From assembly GCA_963731105.1 (NCBI GenBank), contig CAVSUM010000010.1, forward strand, positions 248,001 through 312,000: DNA of 64,000 nucleotides, in the 5' to 3' direction. Origin of the DNA: RPQJ01 sp963731105. GTDB lineage: Bacteria > Pseudomonadota > Gammaproteobacteria > Steroidobacterales > Steroidobacteraceae. A model generated the notes under the pieces. It had not been told where the DNA came from. It searched no databases and was given only the letters and a program-made list of their open reading frames with translations. Shown here piece after piece: positions 18,509-26,124 of this stretch. The position numbers were made by a program, and so were the translations under genes. Numbering within the stretch: the first letter of the stretch is position 1; every line of letters begins with the position of its first letter.

Positions 18509-19030
18509 ATGGCTGCGCGCAAGAAAACCCGCAAGGTCGAGGCAACCGCCCGCAAGGCGCGCGCCAGGACGGCCGACGCACCCGCGAATGTGATCGAGAA
18601 CGTGCAGCAGGTCTGGCTCGCCGGCATGGGCGCCATCGCCCGGGCGCAGCAGGAAGGCCCGGCCGCCTTCCAGGACGCGGTGGCGGAAGGCTTCAAGCTG
18701 CTGACCCGCTCCCGGTCCACGGCGGAGCAGATGATCCGCGACACCTTCGAGGCCGCGCAGGGCACCGTGCAGACGCACTTCGGCTCGGCCCGCGACCAGG
18801 CGAGCGAGACCTGGGACAACCTCGAGACACTGTTCCAGACCCGCGTGCACAAAGCCATGCAGCAGCTCGGCGTGCCGAGCGCCGACGAGATCCGGTTGCT
18901 GACCAAGCGCGTCGCGGACCTCAGCGAGGCGGTCAAGGAATTGTCCGGCCGGCAGGTGCGTGCCCGCCGTGCGCCGCGGAAGGCGCCGCCGGCGCGCGCG
19001 AAGCGCAAGACCCGGGCCCGTGCCCGCTGA
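18509..19030 (+). CDS. Phasin-family granule-associated protein
   Basis: A helical protein of 173 residues. A basic N-terminal tail precedes the phasin core 'NVIENVQQVWLAGMGAIARA' and 'GPAAFQDAVAEGFKLL'. A long amphipathic coiled region ('ETWDNLETLFQTRVHKAMQQ') follows, then a Lys/Arg/Ala/Pro-rich C-terminal tail as in PhaF/PhaI. Phasins coat polyhydroxyalkanoate or neutral-lipid inclusions, and the basic tail may bind DNA. Its place between WS/DGAT and a patatin supports a lipid-body coat role. Confidence 0.85.
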   Translation: MAARKKTRKVEATARKARARTADAPANVIENVQQVWLAGMGAIARAQQEGPAAFQDAVAEGFKLLTRSRSTAEQMIRDTFEAAQGTVQTHFGSARDQASETWDNLETLFQTRVHKAMQQLGVPSADEIRLLTKRVADLSEAVKELSGRQVRARRAPRKAPPARAKRKTRARAR

Positions 19031-19052
19031 CCAGCACCGCGAGGGCTGACCC

Positions 19053-20288
19053 ATGCTCGACCTCCAGCCCGCATCACGCCGCGCGGCCCACACCCGCCGC
19101 CGGTTCGGCCTGGCCCTCGCCGGCGGTGGACCTCTCGGCGCCTTCTACGAGGTTGGCACGCTGCACGCCATTGGCGAGAGTTTCGAAGGCCTCGACCTGA
19201 CCGGCCTCGACATGTACGTCGGCGTCAGTTCGGGAGCGATGATCGCCGCCGGCCTGGTCAACGGCTACGACACCAGCGACATGGGGCTGGTGTTCATCCA
19301 CAACGCATCGCAGGAGCACCCGGTGCGGCCCGGGCTGTTCCTGCGCCCGGCCGTGCGCGAGTACCTGCGGCGCCTGAGCAACATCCCGGGCCTCACGGCC
19401 GAGATCCTGACGCAGTACCTGCGCGATCCCGGCAAGGACTGGGCGGAAGCCATCGACCCGATCGGGCGGCTGCTGCCCACCGGTCTGTGCGACAACCGGC
19501 CGTTCGAGCGGTTCCTGGCGCGGATGTTCACCGGGCCCGGCCGCACCAACGACTTCCGCCAGCTGCGGCGCAGCCTGTACATCGTCGCCACGGAATTGAA
19601 CAGCGGCTACTCGGTGCGCTTCGGCGAGCCGGGCCAGGACCACGTGCCGATTTCGCGCGCCATCCAGGCGAGCACCGCGCTGCCCGGGCTGTACCCACCG
19701 GTACCGATCGACGGCCACACGTACGTCGACGGTGCGTTGATGCGCACGATGAACGCCTCGCTGCTGCTCGACGAGGGCGCCGACTTCGTGATCTGCATCA
19801 ATCCGCTGGTGGCCTTCGACGCGTCGAGCGCTCCCCGCCGCTACGGCGACAAGCGCAAGGAACTCGACCTGACCCATGGGGGGCTACCCGTGGTGCTGAG
19901 CCAGACTTTCCGCGCGATGATCCAGTCGCGCATGCTGGTCGGCATGCGCACCTACAAGAAGAGCTACCCGTCCACCGACGTGCTGCTGTTCCAGCCAGAC
20001 CGCGGCGACGATGAGCTGTTCTTCAAGAACGTTTTTCGCTACGCGGACCGCAAGCGGCTCGCCGAGCACGCCTACCAGCGCACGCGGCGCGACCTCTACG
20101 CGCATGCGGACGCTCTCGAGCCGCTGCTCGCGCGCCACGGCCTCCGCCTGCGGCGCGACCTGCTCGTCGACCGCACGCGCACTTTCGCGGCGGCGGTGCA
20201 GGAGCGCGGACGGCGCATGCAGCCGGTGACGGGACCGCTGCACCGGGCGCTGGACCGGCTCGAGTCCGCGCTGGACGTGCGCCACTAG
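19053..20288 (+). CDS. Patatin-like phospholipase
   Basis: A 411-residue patatin-domain hydrolase with the oxyanion loop 'LALAGGGPLGAFYEVG', nucleophile elbow 'GVSSGAMIAAG' (GXSXG) and the catalytic Asp in 'YVDGALMRTMNASLLL', so the Ser-Asp dyad is complete. There is no signal peptide, so it is presumably cytoplasmic or membrane-peripheral. It follows the phasin by 22 bp and precedes an unknown gene by 4 bp, in one operon. It is probably an acylglycerol or phospholipid lipase that remodels or mobilises stored lipid. Confidence 0.9.
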   Translation: MLDLQPASRRAAHTRRRFGLALAGGGPLGAFYEVGTLHAIGESFEGLDLTGLDMYVGVSSGAMIAAGLVNGYDTSDMGLVFIHNASQEHPVRPGLFLRPAVREYLRRLSNIPGLTAEILTQYLRDPGKDWAEAIDPIGRLLPTGLCDNRPFERFLARMFTGPGRTNDFRQLRRSLYIVATELNSGYSVRFGEPGQDHVPISRAIQASTALPGLYPPVPIDGHTYVDGALMRTMNASLLLDEGADFVICINPLVAFDASSAPRRYGDKRKELDLTHGGLPVVLSQTFRAMIQSRMLVGMRTYKKSYPSTDVLLFQPDRGDDELFFKNVFRYADRKRLAEHAYQRTRRDLYAHADALEPLLARHGLRLRRDLLVDRTRTFAAAVQERGRRMQPVTGPLHRALDRLESALDVRH

Positions 20289-20292
20289 GGCC

Positions 20293-21054
20293 GTGAAGAT
20301 CCTGGGCGTCGAAGTCGGCGACGAACGCGGGCGCAACGCGCGGCACGGCGAACTCGGCCGGCTGCTGGCGCGCAACGCCTCGCTGCGCGACGTGCTCGCC
20401 GACGACGCCGCATCGCTGAAGCGCCTCGCGGAACTGCAGAAGTGGCAGTCGCAGCGCCTGCTGCAGAGCCACGCCGACCTGCACGACAGTCCCCGTTACC
20501 GGGCCGCGGTGGAGTTCTTTTTCAACGAACTGTACAGCGGCGGCGACCCGCGGGCGCGCGATCGCGACCTGCAGCGCGTGCATCACGTCATGGAGAAGCT
20601 GCTGCCGCGTGAAGCGCTGCACGCGCTGATGCTCGCCATCGAGCTCGAGATCCTGTCGCAGGAGCTCGATACCGACGTGGTGCAGTCGCTGCCGAAGGGA
20701 CCGATCACGGTCGAGAGCTACGCCGAGGGCTATCGAGGCGCCGGCCGGCGTGCGGATCGCAAGCGGCAGATCGAGCTGCTGGGCGTCATCGGTGGCTACC
20801 TCGACCACGTGGTGAAGAAGCCCGTGATCCGCGCACTGGTGCGCCTTGCGCGCGGCCCGGCACACGCCGCCGGCTTCGGCTCGATGCAGGAGTTCCTGGA
20901 GCGCGGCCTCGATGCGTTCCAGCGGATGCGTGGCGCGGACGAGTTCCTCGCCACGCTACGCGACCGCGAGACGCGCGCCATGCAACGCCTGTTCGCCGGC
21001 ACTGCCGATCCGTTCGAGTTCGACTCGGCGCCCCGGACCCGCGACCGCAAGTGA
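20293..21054 (+). CDS. Conserved unknown protein, patatin operon
   Basis: A soluble all-helical protein of 253 residues starting at a GTG 4 bp after the patatin stop. Recognisable but functionally unassigned segments are 'RYRAAVEFFFNELYSGGDPR' and 'LHALMLAIELEILSQELDTD'. The tail is acidic-hydrophobic. The stop overlaps the next start by 4 bp (GTGA), so it is co-translated with a membrane protein. I do not recognise a named family. Confidence 0.75.
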   Translation: MKILGVEVGDERGRNARHGELGRLLARNASLRDVLADDAASLKRLAELQKWQSQRLLQSHADLHDSPRYRAAVEFFFNELYSGGDPRARDRDLQRVHHVMEKLLPREALHALMLAIELEILSQELDTDVVQSLPKGPITVESYAEGYRGAGRRADRKRQIELLGVIGGYLDHVVKKPVIRALVRLARGPAHAAGFGSMQEFLERGLDAFQRMRGADEFLATLRDRETRAMQRLFAGTADPFEFDSAPRTRDRK

Positions 21055-21656
21055 GCACCGGCAAGCCGGCGAAGAAGCGCAAGGCACTGCTGCGCCGGCC
21101 GGCCGAGCAGGTCGAGCTGGCGCTGCCGCCGCCGCCCGGAGCCACCGAGTTCGTGCCGCTCGAGCCGCAGTGGTGGCAGCAGCTGCGTTTCGTCGCCGGC
21201 CTGGCTTGTGCGCTGTTGCTGCTCCTGGCGCTGACGATCGCTGCCCGCGTGGCTTCGCACCGCGACCGCGCGGCAGCCGCGGTGAGCGAGGCGCAGGTGC
21301 GGATGCTGACGCTGCGACCGGCGTCGCAGGTGCGCGCGGTGCGCATGACGCCGAACCCGCGCAGCTGGTCCGCGACACCGGATGCAACGGTGGCCTGGCC
21401 GGATCCGCCGGAGCTGCTCGAGCTGTACCTGCCGGTCGCCTACTCCGACTACCGGGTGTTCGCGATCACCATCGACAAGGTGGACGTCGGCCGCGTCATG
21501 GACCTGCAGCGCGTATCGGTCGATTCGAACCGCGAGCTGCGGCTGACGCTGAACAGCTCCGCGTTCGGTCCCGGGGAATACCGGCTCAGGCTGCAGGGCT
21601 ACACCTGGCAGGGGCAGCGCGTCGACGCCGGCTGGGTCCGGCTGGTCATTAAATAG
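21051..21656 (+). CDS. Membrane-anchored unknown protein, stop codon supplied by a REP end
   Basis: Encodes 201 residues: a basic cytoplasmic tail, one membrane span ('FVAGLACALLLLLALTIAAR') and a periplasmic beta-rich domain ending 'GYTWQGQRVDAGWVRLVIK'. Translationally coupled to the preceding gene. The TAG stop (21654-21656) is part of the repeat AAATAGGGGACATTC that begins the transposase element, so the insertion either landed precisely at the end of the gene or trimmed its last codons. Confidence 0.72.
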   Translation: MSTGKPAKKRKALLRRPAEQVELALPPPPGATEFVPLEPQWWQQLRFVAGLACALLLLLALTIAARVASHRDRAAAAVSEAQVRMLTLRPASQVRAVRMTPNPRSWSATPDATVAWPDPPELLELYLPVAYSDYRVFAITIDKVDVGRVMDLQRVSVDSNRELRLTLNSSAFGPGEYRLRLQGYTWQGQRVDAGWVRLVIK

Positions 21657-21764
21657 GGGACATTCACCTATTTTCGGCCGATGGCGCCGCGCCGTCAGAG
21701 TTCCTGCCGACAGTCGGCACTTTTGCGCAGTGCGCGGCGGCGTTCCAGGCGACATGCTCGGCGG

Positions 21765-23045
21765 ATGCCGAGAACCTCTCGATCACTCGTCGGCGGCGGC
21801 CACTACCACGTCATCAGCCGCGGCAACAATTGCGCACAGATCTTCGACGAGCCTTGCGATTTCGACGCGTTCGTCGGGCTGATGGCCCAGGCCCAGCGGA
21901 GACTCGGCCTGTCGCTGCTGGCGGCCTGCGTAATGCCCAACCACGTGCACCTGGTCGTCGCCCAGGCACGTCCTACCGACATCAGCCGGTGGATGCACTG
22001 GCTGCTGACCACGCACAGCCATCGTCATCATCTGCGACGCGAGTCTTCGGGGCGCGTCTGGCAGGGTCGCTTCAAGGCCTTCCCGATCGAGCAGGACGCT
22101 CACCTGCTGACGGTCATGCGCTACGTCGAGCGCAATGCCCTGCGGGCTGGACTCGTTCATCGAGCCGAGGACTGGGCATGGGGCAGCCTCGCGTGGCGTC
22201 ATCTCGGCACACCGCCAGAGTTGCTGTCTGCTCCGCCGCTCGCCCTGCCCGCAAATTGGCTGACATGGGTCAATTCGCCGCAGACGAGCGACGAGCTGGC
22301 GGCATTGCGTGCCTGCGTCAAACACCAGCGCCCATACGGCAGCGAATCGTGGACGACCAGCGAGCGCGAGCGCTGGAACCCGCGACCACCCGCCCGCCCG
22401 CGGGGGCGGCCGAGGAAGGCACCGGGCGCACCATCACCGGCACTCGCTCGAACACAGGAGCAGGTTGTCCTGCGGCTTCCAGAGAGCTGGACAGAGGCCC
22501 AATCGCGATCGGCGAGGCGGATTCCGCGACCGGCCGTTCTCGCAGCGGACGTCGCGGACCCGGTGCGGACCGACCTAAAACAAGCGACTCAGCGGACTCC
22601 TCTGGGTGGACGAAGCGACGCGAGATCTGCCAAGCAGCAGCATGTGCAGGTCGCCCTGGCTTTGCCTGGTGACGACAAGCAGGTAAATGGCCAGAAACAG
22701 GGCGCCGCCGAAGAGGGCCAGAGCACCCAGCGCAAACCCGTCTGTCGAGAACTCGTGACGCCACGCAACCCAGATCGCCGACAGCGTCAGCATGAACAGG
22801 AAATCGAGGTTGAACTGGCCTGGCCATCCCATCGTCGCCATGTCGCCGAAGAACACAGACAGCAGGCCCCAGCCATGACTGGAGATCACCACTGCCGTGT
22901 AGCCAGCCAGTGCGATCAACATTACGAGCAACAACGCGCGAAATGCGGCCACGTCCAAACCTCCAATCAAGCTGTCCGCTGTGGTGACGCCTGGAATCTT
23001 CACGGTTTACGATCAAGTGCGCCGCTGGCGCCGGGCGAAGGCTGA
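21765..23045 (+). CDS. REP-associated tyrosine transposase (RAYT), C-terminus read-through
   Basis: A single-strand HUH-type transposase of the TnpA_REP family. The start region 'RSLVGGGHYHVISRGNN' is typical. The HUH motif is 'MPNHVHLVV', the catalytic Tyr is probably in 'VMRYVERNALRAGLV', and the usual end 'RPRGRPRK' is reached near 22415. The family normally stops within a few residues of that motif, but here the frame stays open to 23045, antisense to the membrane gene. The stop has probably been lost (possible indel after 22415), so the last 200 or so residues are unlikely to be real. The ATG at 21765 is preferred over 21681 because conserved sequence starts at 'MPRTSRSL'. Confidence 0.8.
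   Translation: MPRTSRSLVGGGHYHVISRGNNCAQIFDEPCDFDAFVGLMAQAQRRLGLSLLAACVMPNHVHLVVAQARPTDISRWMHWLLTTHSHRHHLRRESSGRVWQGRFKAFPIEQDAHLLTVMRYVERNALRAGLVHRAEDWAWGSLAWRHLGTPPELLSAPPLALPANWLTWVNSPQTSDELAALRACVKHQRPYGSESWTTSERERWNPRPPARPRGRPRKAPGAPSPALARTQEQVVLRLPESWTEAQSRSARRIPRPAVLAADVADPVRTDLKQATQRTPLGGRSDARSAKQQHVQVALALPGDDKQVNGQKQGAAEEGQSTQRKPVCRELVTPRNPDRRQRQHEQEIEVELAWPSHRRHVAEEHRQQAPAMTGDHHCRVASQCDQHYEQQRAKCGHVQTSNQAVRCGDAWNLHGLRSSAPLAPGEG
22575..23003 (-). CDS. Small polytopic membrane protein, unknown, inside the RAYT element
   Basis: 142 residues with three or four hydrophobic segments ('FRALLLVMLIALAGYTAVVI', 'FNLDFLFMLTLSAIWVAWRH', 'LGALALFGGALFLAIYLLVV') and conserved-looking 'GWGLLSVFFGDMA' and 'GDLHMLLLG'. 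I have seen this pattern in short uncharacterised proteins of proteobacteria but cannot give it a family name. The last dozen residues after 'LLLG' look non-conserved. It is enclosed by the element's inverted ends, so it is either cargo or a resident gene trapped between two REP copies. Confidence 0.62.
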   Translation of the reverse strand: MKIPGVTTADSLIGGLDVAAFRALLLVMLIALAGYTAVVISSHGWGLLSVFFGDMATMGWPGQFNLDFLFMLTLSAIWVAWRHEFSTDGFALGALALFGGALFLAIYLLVVTRQSQGDLHMLLLGRSRVASSTQRSPLSRLF

Positions 23046-23107
23046 TTCTGGCTGAACCGACAAGTCCGCGAAAGCCCGCAACGACCCGGAAAATAGGAGA
23101 ATGTCCC

Positions 23108-24785
23108 CTATTTCTTCAGCTGGTCCTTGAGCTCGCGGCGCAGGATCTTGCCGACGTTGGTCTTGGGCAGCTCGTCGCGGAAGTAGATCCGCTTCGGCAC
23201 CTTGTAGCCGGTCAGTTCCTTGCGGCAGTACTCGATGAGGGCTTCCTCGGTGAGCGCGGGGTCCTTCTTCACCACGAACAGCGCCACGACCTCGCCGGCG
23301 CGCTCGTCGGGCTGTGCGACCGCCGCGACCTCGAGGACGCCCGGATGCGCGGCCACCACGCCTTCGACCTCGTTCGGATACACGTTGAACCCCGACACGA
23401 GGATCATGTCCTTCTTGCGATCCTCGATGAACACGTAGCCGTCCTGGTCCATGTAGCCGATGTCGCCGGTGCGCAGCACGTGGCCGGCGAGCATCACCTT
23501 CTCGGTCTCGTCGGGACGGTTCCAGTAGCCGCGCATCACCTGCGGGCCCTCGACGCAGATCTCGCCCGAGGCGCGCACCGGCAGCACGTTGCCGTCGTCG
23601 TCGCGGATCGTGATCACGGTGGAGGAGATCGGCAGGCCGATCGAGCCGTTGAATTCCGGCGCGTCGAAGCGGTTGATGCACGCGGCAGGCGAGGTCTCGG
23701 TGAGTCCCCACGCCTGCGTGAGCGTGTTGCCCGTCACCTGCTTCCAGCGTTCGGCCACCGCGCGCTGCACGGCCATGCCGCCGCCGAGGCTCACCTTGAG
23801 CGCGCTGAAGTCCACCTGGTCGAAGCCCGGCGTGTTGAGCAGCGCGTTGAACAGCGTGTTTACGCCGCTGAAGAACGTGAACCGGTACTTCGACAGCTCC
23901 TTGACGAAGCCGGCGAAGTCGCGCGGGTTGGCGATGAGGATGTTGTGCGCGCCCAGGCGCATGAACAGCAGGCAGTTCGCCGTCAGCGAGAAGATGTGGT
24001 ACAGGGGCAGCGCGGTGACCAGGATCATCTGGCCGCTGGCCTCGCGCAGCGACGGCCCCATCCACGCCTCGGACTGCAGCACGTTGGCCACCATGTTGCG
24101 ATGGGTGAGCACCGCGCCCTTCGATACGCCGGTCGTGCCGCCGGTGTACTGCAGGAACGCGATGTCCTCGTGGCCGAGCGGCACCGGATCGAGGTTCTCG
24201 AAGCTTGCCCTTGCCGAGAGCCTCGTTGAAGCCGATGGCACCCGGCAGCGAGTACTCCGGCACCTGCTTCTTGACGTGGCGCAGCACGAAATTCACCAGC
24301 GCCCCCTTCGGGAACCCGAGCAGGTCGCCGATGCCGGTAACGATCACGGTCTCGACGCCGGTCTCGTGGTGCACCTGCTGCAGGGTGTGCGCGAAGTTCT
24401 CGAGGATCAGGATCGCCCGCACGCCCGAGTCCCTGAGCTGGTGCTCGAGCTCGCGCGGCGTGTACAGCGGGTTGGTGTTGACCACCGTCAGCCCGGCGCG
24501 GAACGCACCGACGATCGCCACCGGGTACTGCAGGATGTTCGGCAGCATGATGGCGATACGGTCGCCCTTCTTCAGGCCCGCCACTTTCTGCAGATAGGCC
24601 GCGAACTGGCGGCTCAGCCGGTCGAGTTCGCCGTAAGTGAGCGTCCGGTCCATGAGCGTGTAGGCCGGGCGGTCCGCGAACTTCGCGAAGCTGTGCTCGA
24701 CGAGCGCCTGCAGCGAGGCGATCTCGTCCGGGTTGATCTCGGCCGGCACGCCGGCGGGGTAGTTCCTGAGCCAGATCTTGTCCAC
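23108..24785 (-). CDS. fadD: Long-chain fatty acid--CoA ligase, frameshifted
   Basis: This is an AMP-forming acyl-CoA synthetase that activates long-chain fatty acids for beta-oxidation or lipid storage. The N-terminal part begins 'MDKIWLRNYPAGVPAEINPD'. The frame breaks near 24205, and the rest continues in another frame with the AMP motif 'LQYTGGTTGVSKGAVLTHRN', 'WGLTETSP', 'RTGDIGYMDQDGYVFIEDRK' and the C-terminal Lys in 'KTNVGKILRRELKDQLKK'. One indel gives about 559 residues, as in E. coli FadD. The TAG stop lies in the right-hand REP end at 23108-23110. Confidence 0.9.
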
Positions 24786-24833
24786 GTCGTTCCCCTGTGC
24801 AATCTCTCTATATAGCAGCGCCGGCGCTGCTTT

Positions 24834-25458
24834 TCATCGTGGCAGCAACGGCTTGAGCTGCGGCCAGACCTGTCGAGCAGCTTCGGCTGCGCGGCGGCGT
24901 TCGGGTGCAGCCCGTCCTCTTGCATCAGCGCGTCGTCGAGCGCGATGCCGTCGAGGAAGAACGGCACCAGCGGCAGCCGGTGCTTGCGGGCGAGCTCACC
25001 GTAGAGTTCGTGGAAATCCGCTCGAGTAGGTCGGCCCGTAGTTCGGCGGGATGCGCATGCCCACGAGCAGCACCTTGCGCCGGCCTCGCGCGACAGTCGT
25101 ATCAGGGATTCGAAATTGCCCGCACGTCGGCCAAAGGCAGCCCGCGCAGCCCGTCGTTGCCGCCAAGTTCGATGATGACGATCGCCGGCCGGTGCCGCTG
25201 CAGTGCCCGCGGCAACCGCGCCAGCGCGCCGCCGGTGGTCTCGCCGCTCGAACTGGCGTTGACCACCTTGTGCCCGTACCCTTTGGCCTGCAGACGGCCC
25301 TGCAGCAGGGCCACCCACCCCTGTTCGAGCCGGATCCCGTAGGCCGCGCTCAGGCTGTCCCCGAGGACCAGGATCGTCGGGGACTCCGACCGCGCGGCCG
25401 GAGCGAACAGGACCGGGCACAGGCACAGGACGAGGCAGGCGACGCGGATGAAGGACAC
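24834..25458 (-). CDS. tesA: TesA-type acyl-CoA thioesterase I / lysophospholipase, multiply frameshifted
   Basis: This is a periplasmic SGNH hydrolase. It starts at the GTG at 25458, with a signal peptide ending before 'ESPTILVLGDSLSAAYG' (block I GDSL serine), then 'VVNASSSGETTGG' and block III 'VIIELGGNDGLRGLP'. The frame then breaks near 25113, 25076, 25022 and 24873. The missing parts are all present in other frames: 'NFESLIRLSREAG', 'KVLLVGMRIPPNYGPTY', 'DFHELYGELARKHRLPLVPF', 'DGLHPNAAAQPKLLD' (Asp/His pair) and 'VWPQLKPLLPR'. Two of the breaks look like a lost C in GCC. It is divergent from, and overlaps by 11 bp, the ABC ATPase, the classical tesA-ybbA arrangement. Confidence 0.85.
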
Positions 25459-26122
25459 GGTGCTCGAAGCGGCAGGGGTGGGCAAGCAGGTTAGCAGCCC
25501 GGAAGGAACGCTGGCCATTCTCGCCGACGTGTCGCTGGCGATCGGCCGCGGCGAGACGGTGGCGGTCATGGGCGCCTCGGGCGCCGGCAAGTCCACGCTG
25601 CTCGCGCTGCTTGCCGGGCTCGACGAGCCAACCTCCGGCACGGTGCACCTCGCCGGCCGCGATCTGACGCGACTCGACGAAGACGGCCGCGCGGCGGTGC
25701 GTGCCCGCCACGTCGGGTTCGTTTTCCAGTCGTTCCATCTCGTGCCGTCGCTGACCGCGGTCGAGAACGTGATGCTGCCGCTCGAGCTGGCCGGACGCAC
25801 CGACGCACGCGCCGCGGCGCTCGAGGTGCTGGCTCGGGTCGGGCTCGCCGCACGCGTGGGCCACTACCCGCGGCAGTTGTCGGGAGGCGAACAGCAGCGC
25901 GTCGCCATCGCGCGCGCCTTCGTCACCCGGCCTGACGTGCTGTTCGCCGACGAACCCACCGGCAACCTCGACGCGGCTACCGGCGAGACCATCATGGACC
26001 TGCTGTTCGGCCTCAACGCCGAGACCGGCACCACGCTGGTGCTCGTGACGCACGACCAGGCTCTGGCCGCGCGTTGCGGGCGCATCATCCGCCTCGACGC
26101 CGGACGCGTCGTCGGGGCCTGA
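25448..26122 (+). CDS. ybbA: ABC transporter ATP-binding protein, YbbA-like
   Basis: A LolD/MacB-type ATPase of 224 residues with Walker A 'GASGAGKSTLLALLAGLDEP', signature 'QLSGGEQQRVAIARAF', Walker B 'DVLFADEPTGNLDA' and the switch His in 'LVTHDQALA'. It powers the FtsX-type permease encoded 2 bp downstream. The divergent overlap with tesA is conserved in gammaproteobacteria. The substrate is unknown, and the pairing with TesA suggests a link to lipid or lipoprotein traffic. Confidence 0.9.
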   Translation: MKDTVLEAAGVGKQVSSPEGTLAILADVSLAIGRGETVAVMGASGAGKSTLLALLAGLDEPTSGTVHLAGRDLTRLDEDGRAAVRARHVGFVFQSFHLVPSLTAVENVMLPLELAGRTDARAAALEVLARVGLAARVGHYPRQLSGGEQQRVAIARAFVTRPDVLFADEPTGNLDAATGETIMDLLFGLNAETGTTLVLVTHDQALAARCGRIIRLDAGRVVGA

Positions 26123-26124
26123 CG

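Larger units (their letters stand above)
21651..23113. mobile_element. RAYT element with 25-bp terminal inverted repeats
   Basis: The left end (21651-21675) and right end (23089-23113) are reverse complements with one mismatch in 25 bp, built on AAATAGGGGACATTC(A/T)CCTATTTTC. Each end is itself a small hairpin (AAATAGG...CCTATTT). Between them lie a REP-associated tyrosine transposase on the plus strand and a small membrane-protein gene on the minus strand. Both flanking chromosomal genes point into the element and end on its TAG. I see no clear target-site duplication. Confidence 0.7.

Noticed and set aside
22309..22578. Short plus-strand frame after the transposase
   Set aside because: It is Arg/His-rich with no start context, and overlaps the transposase tail in another frame.
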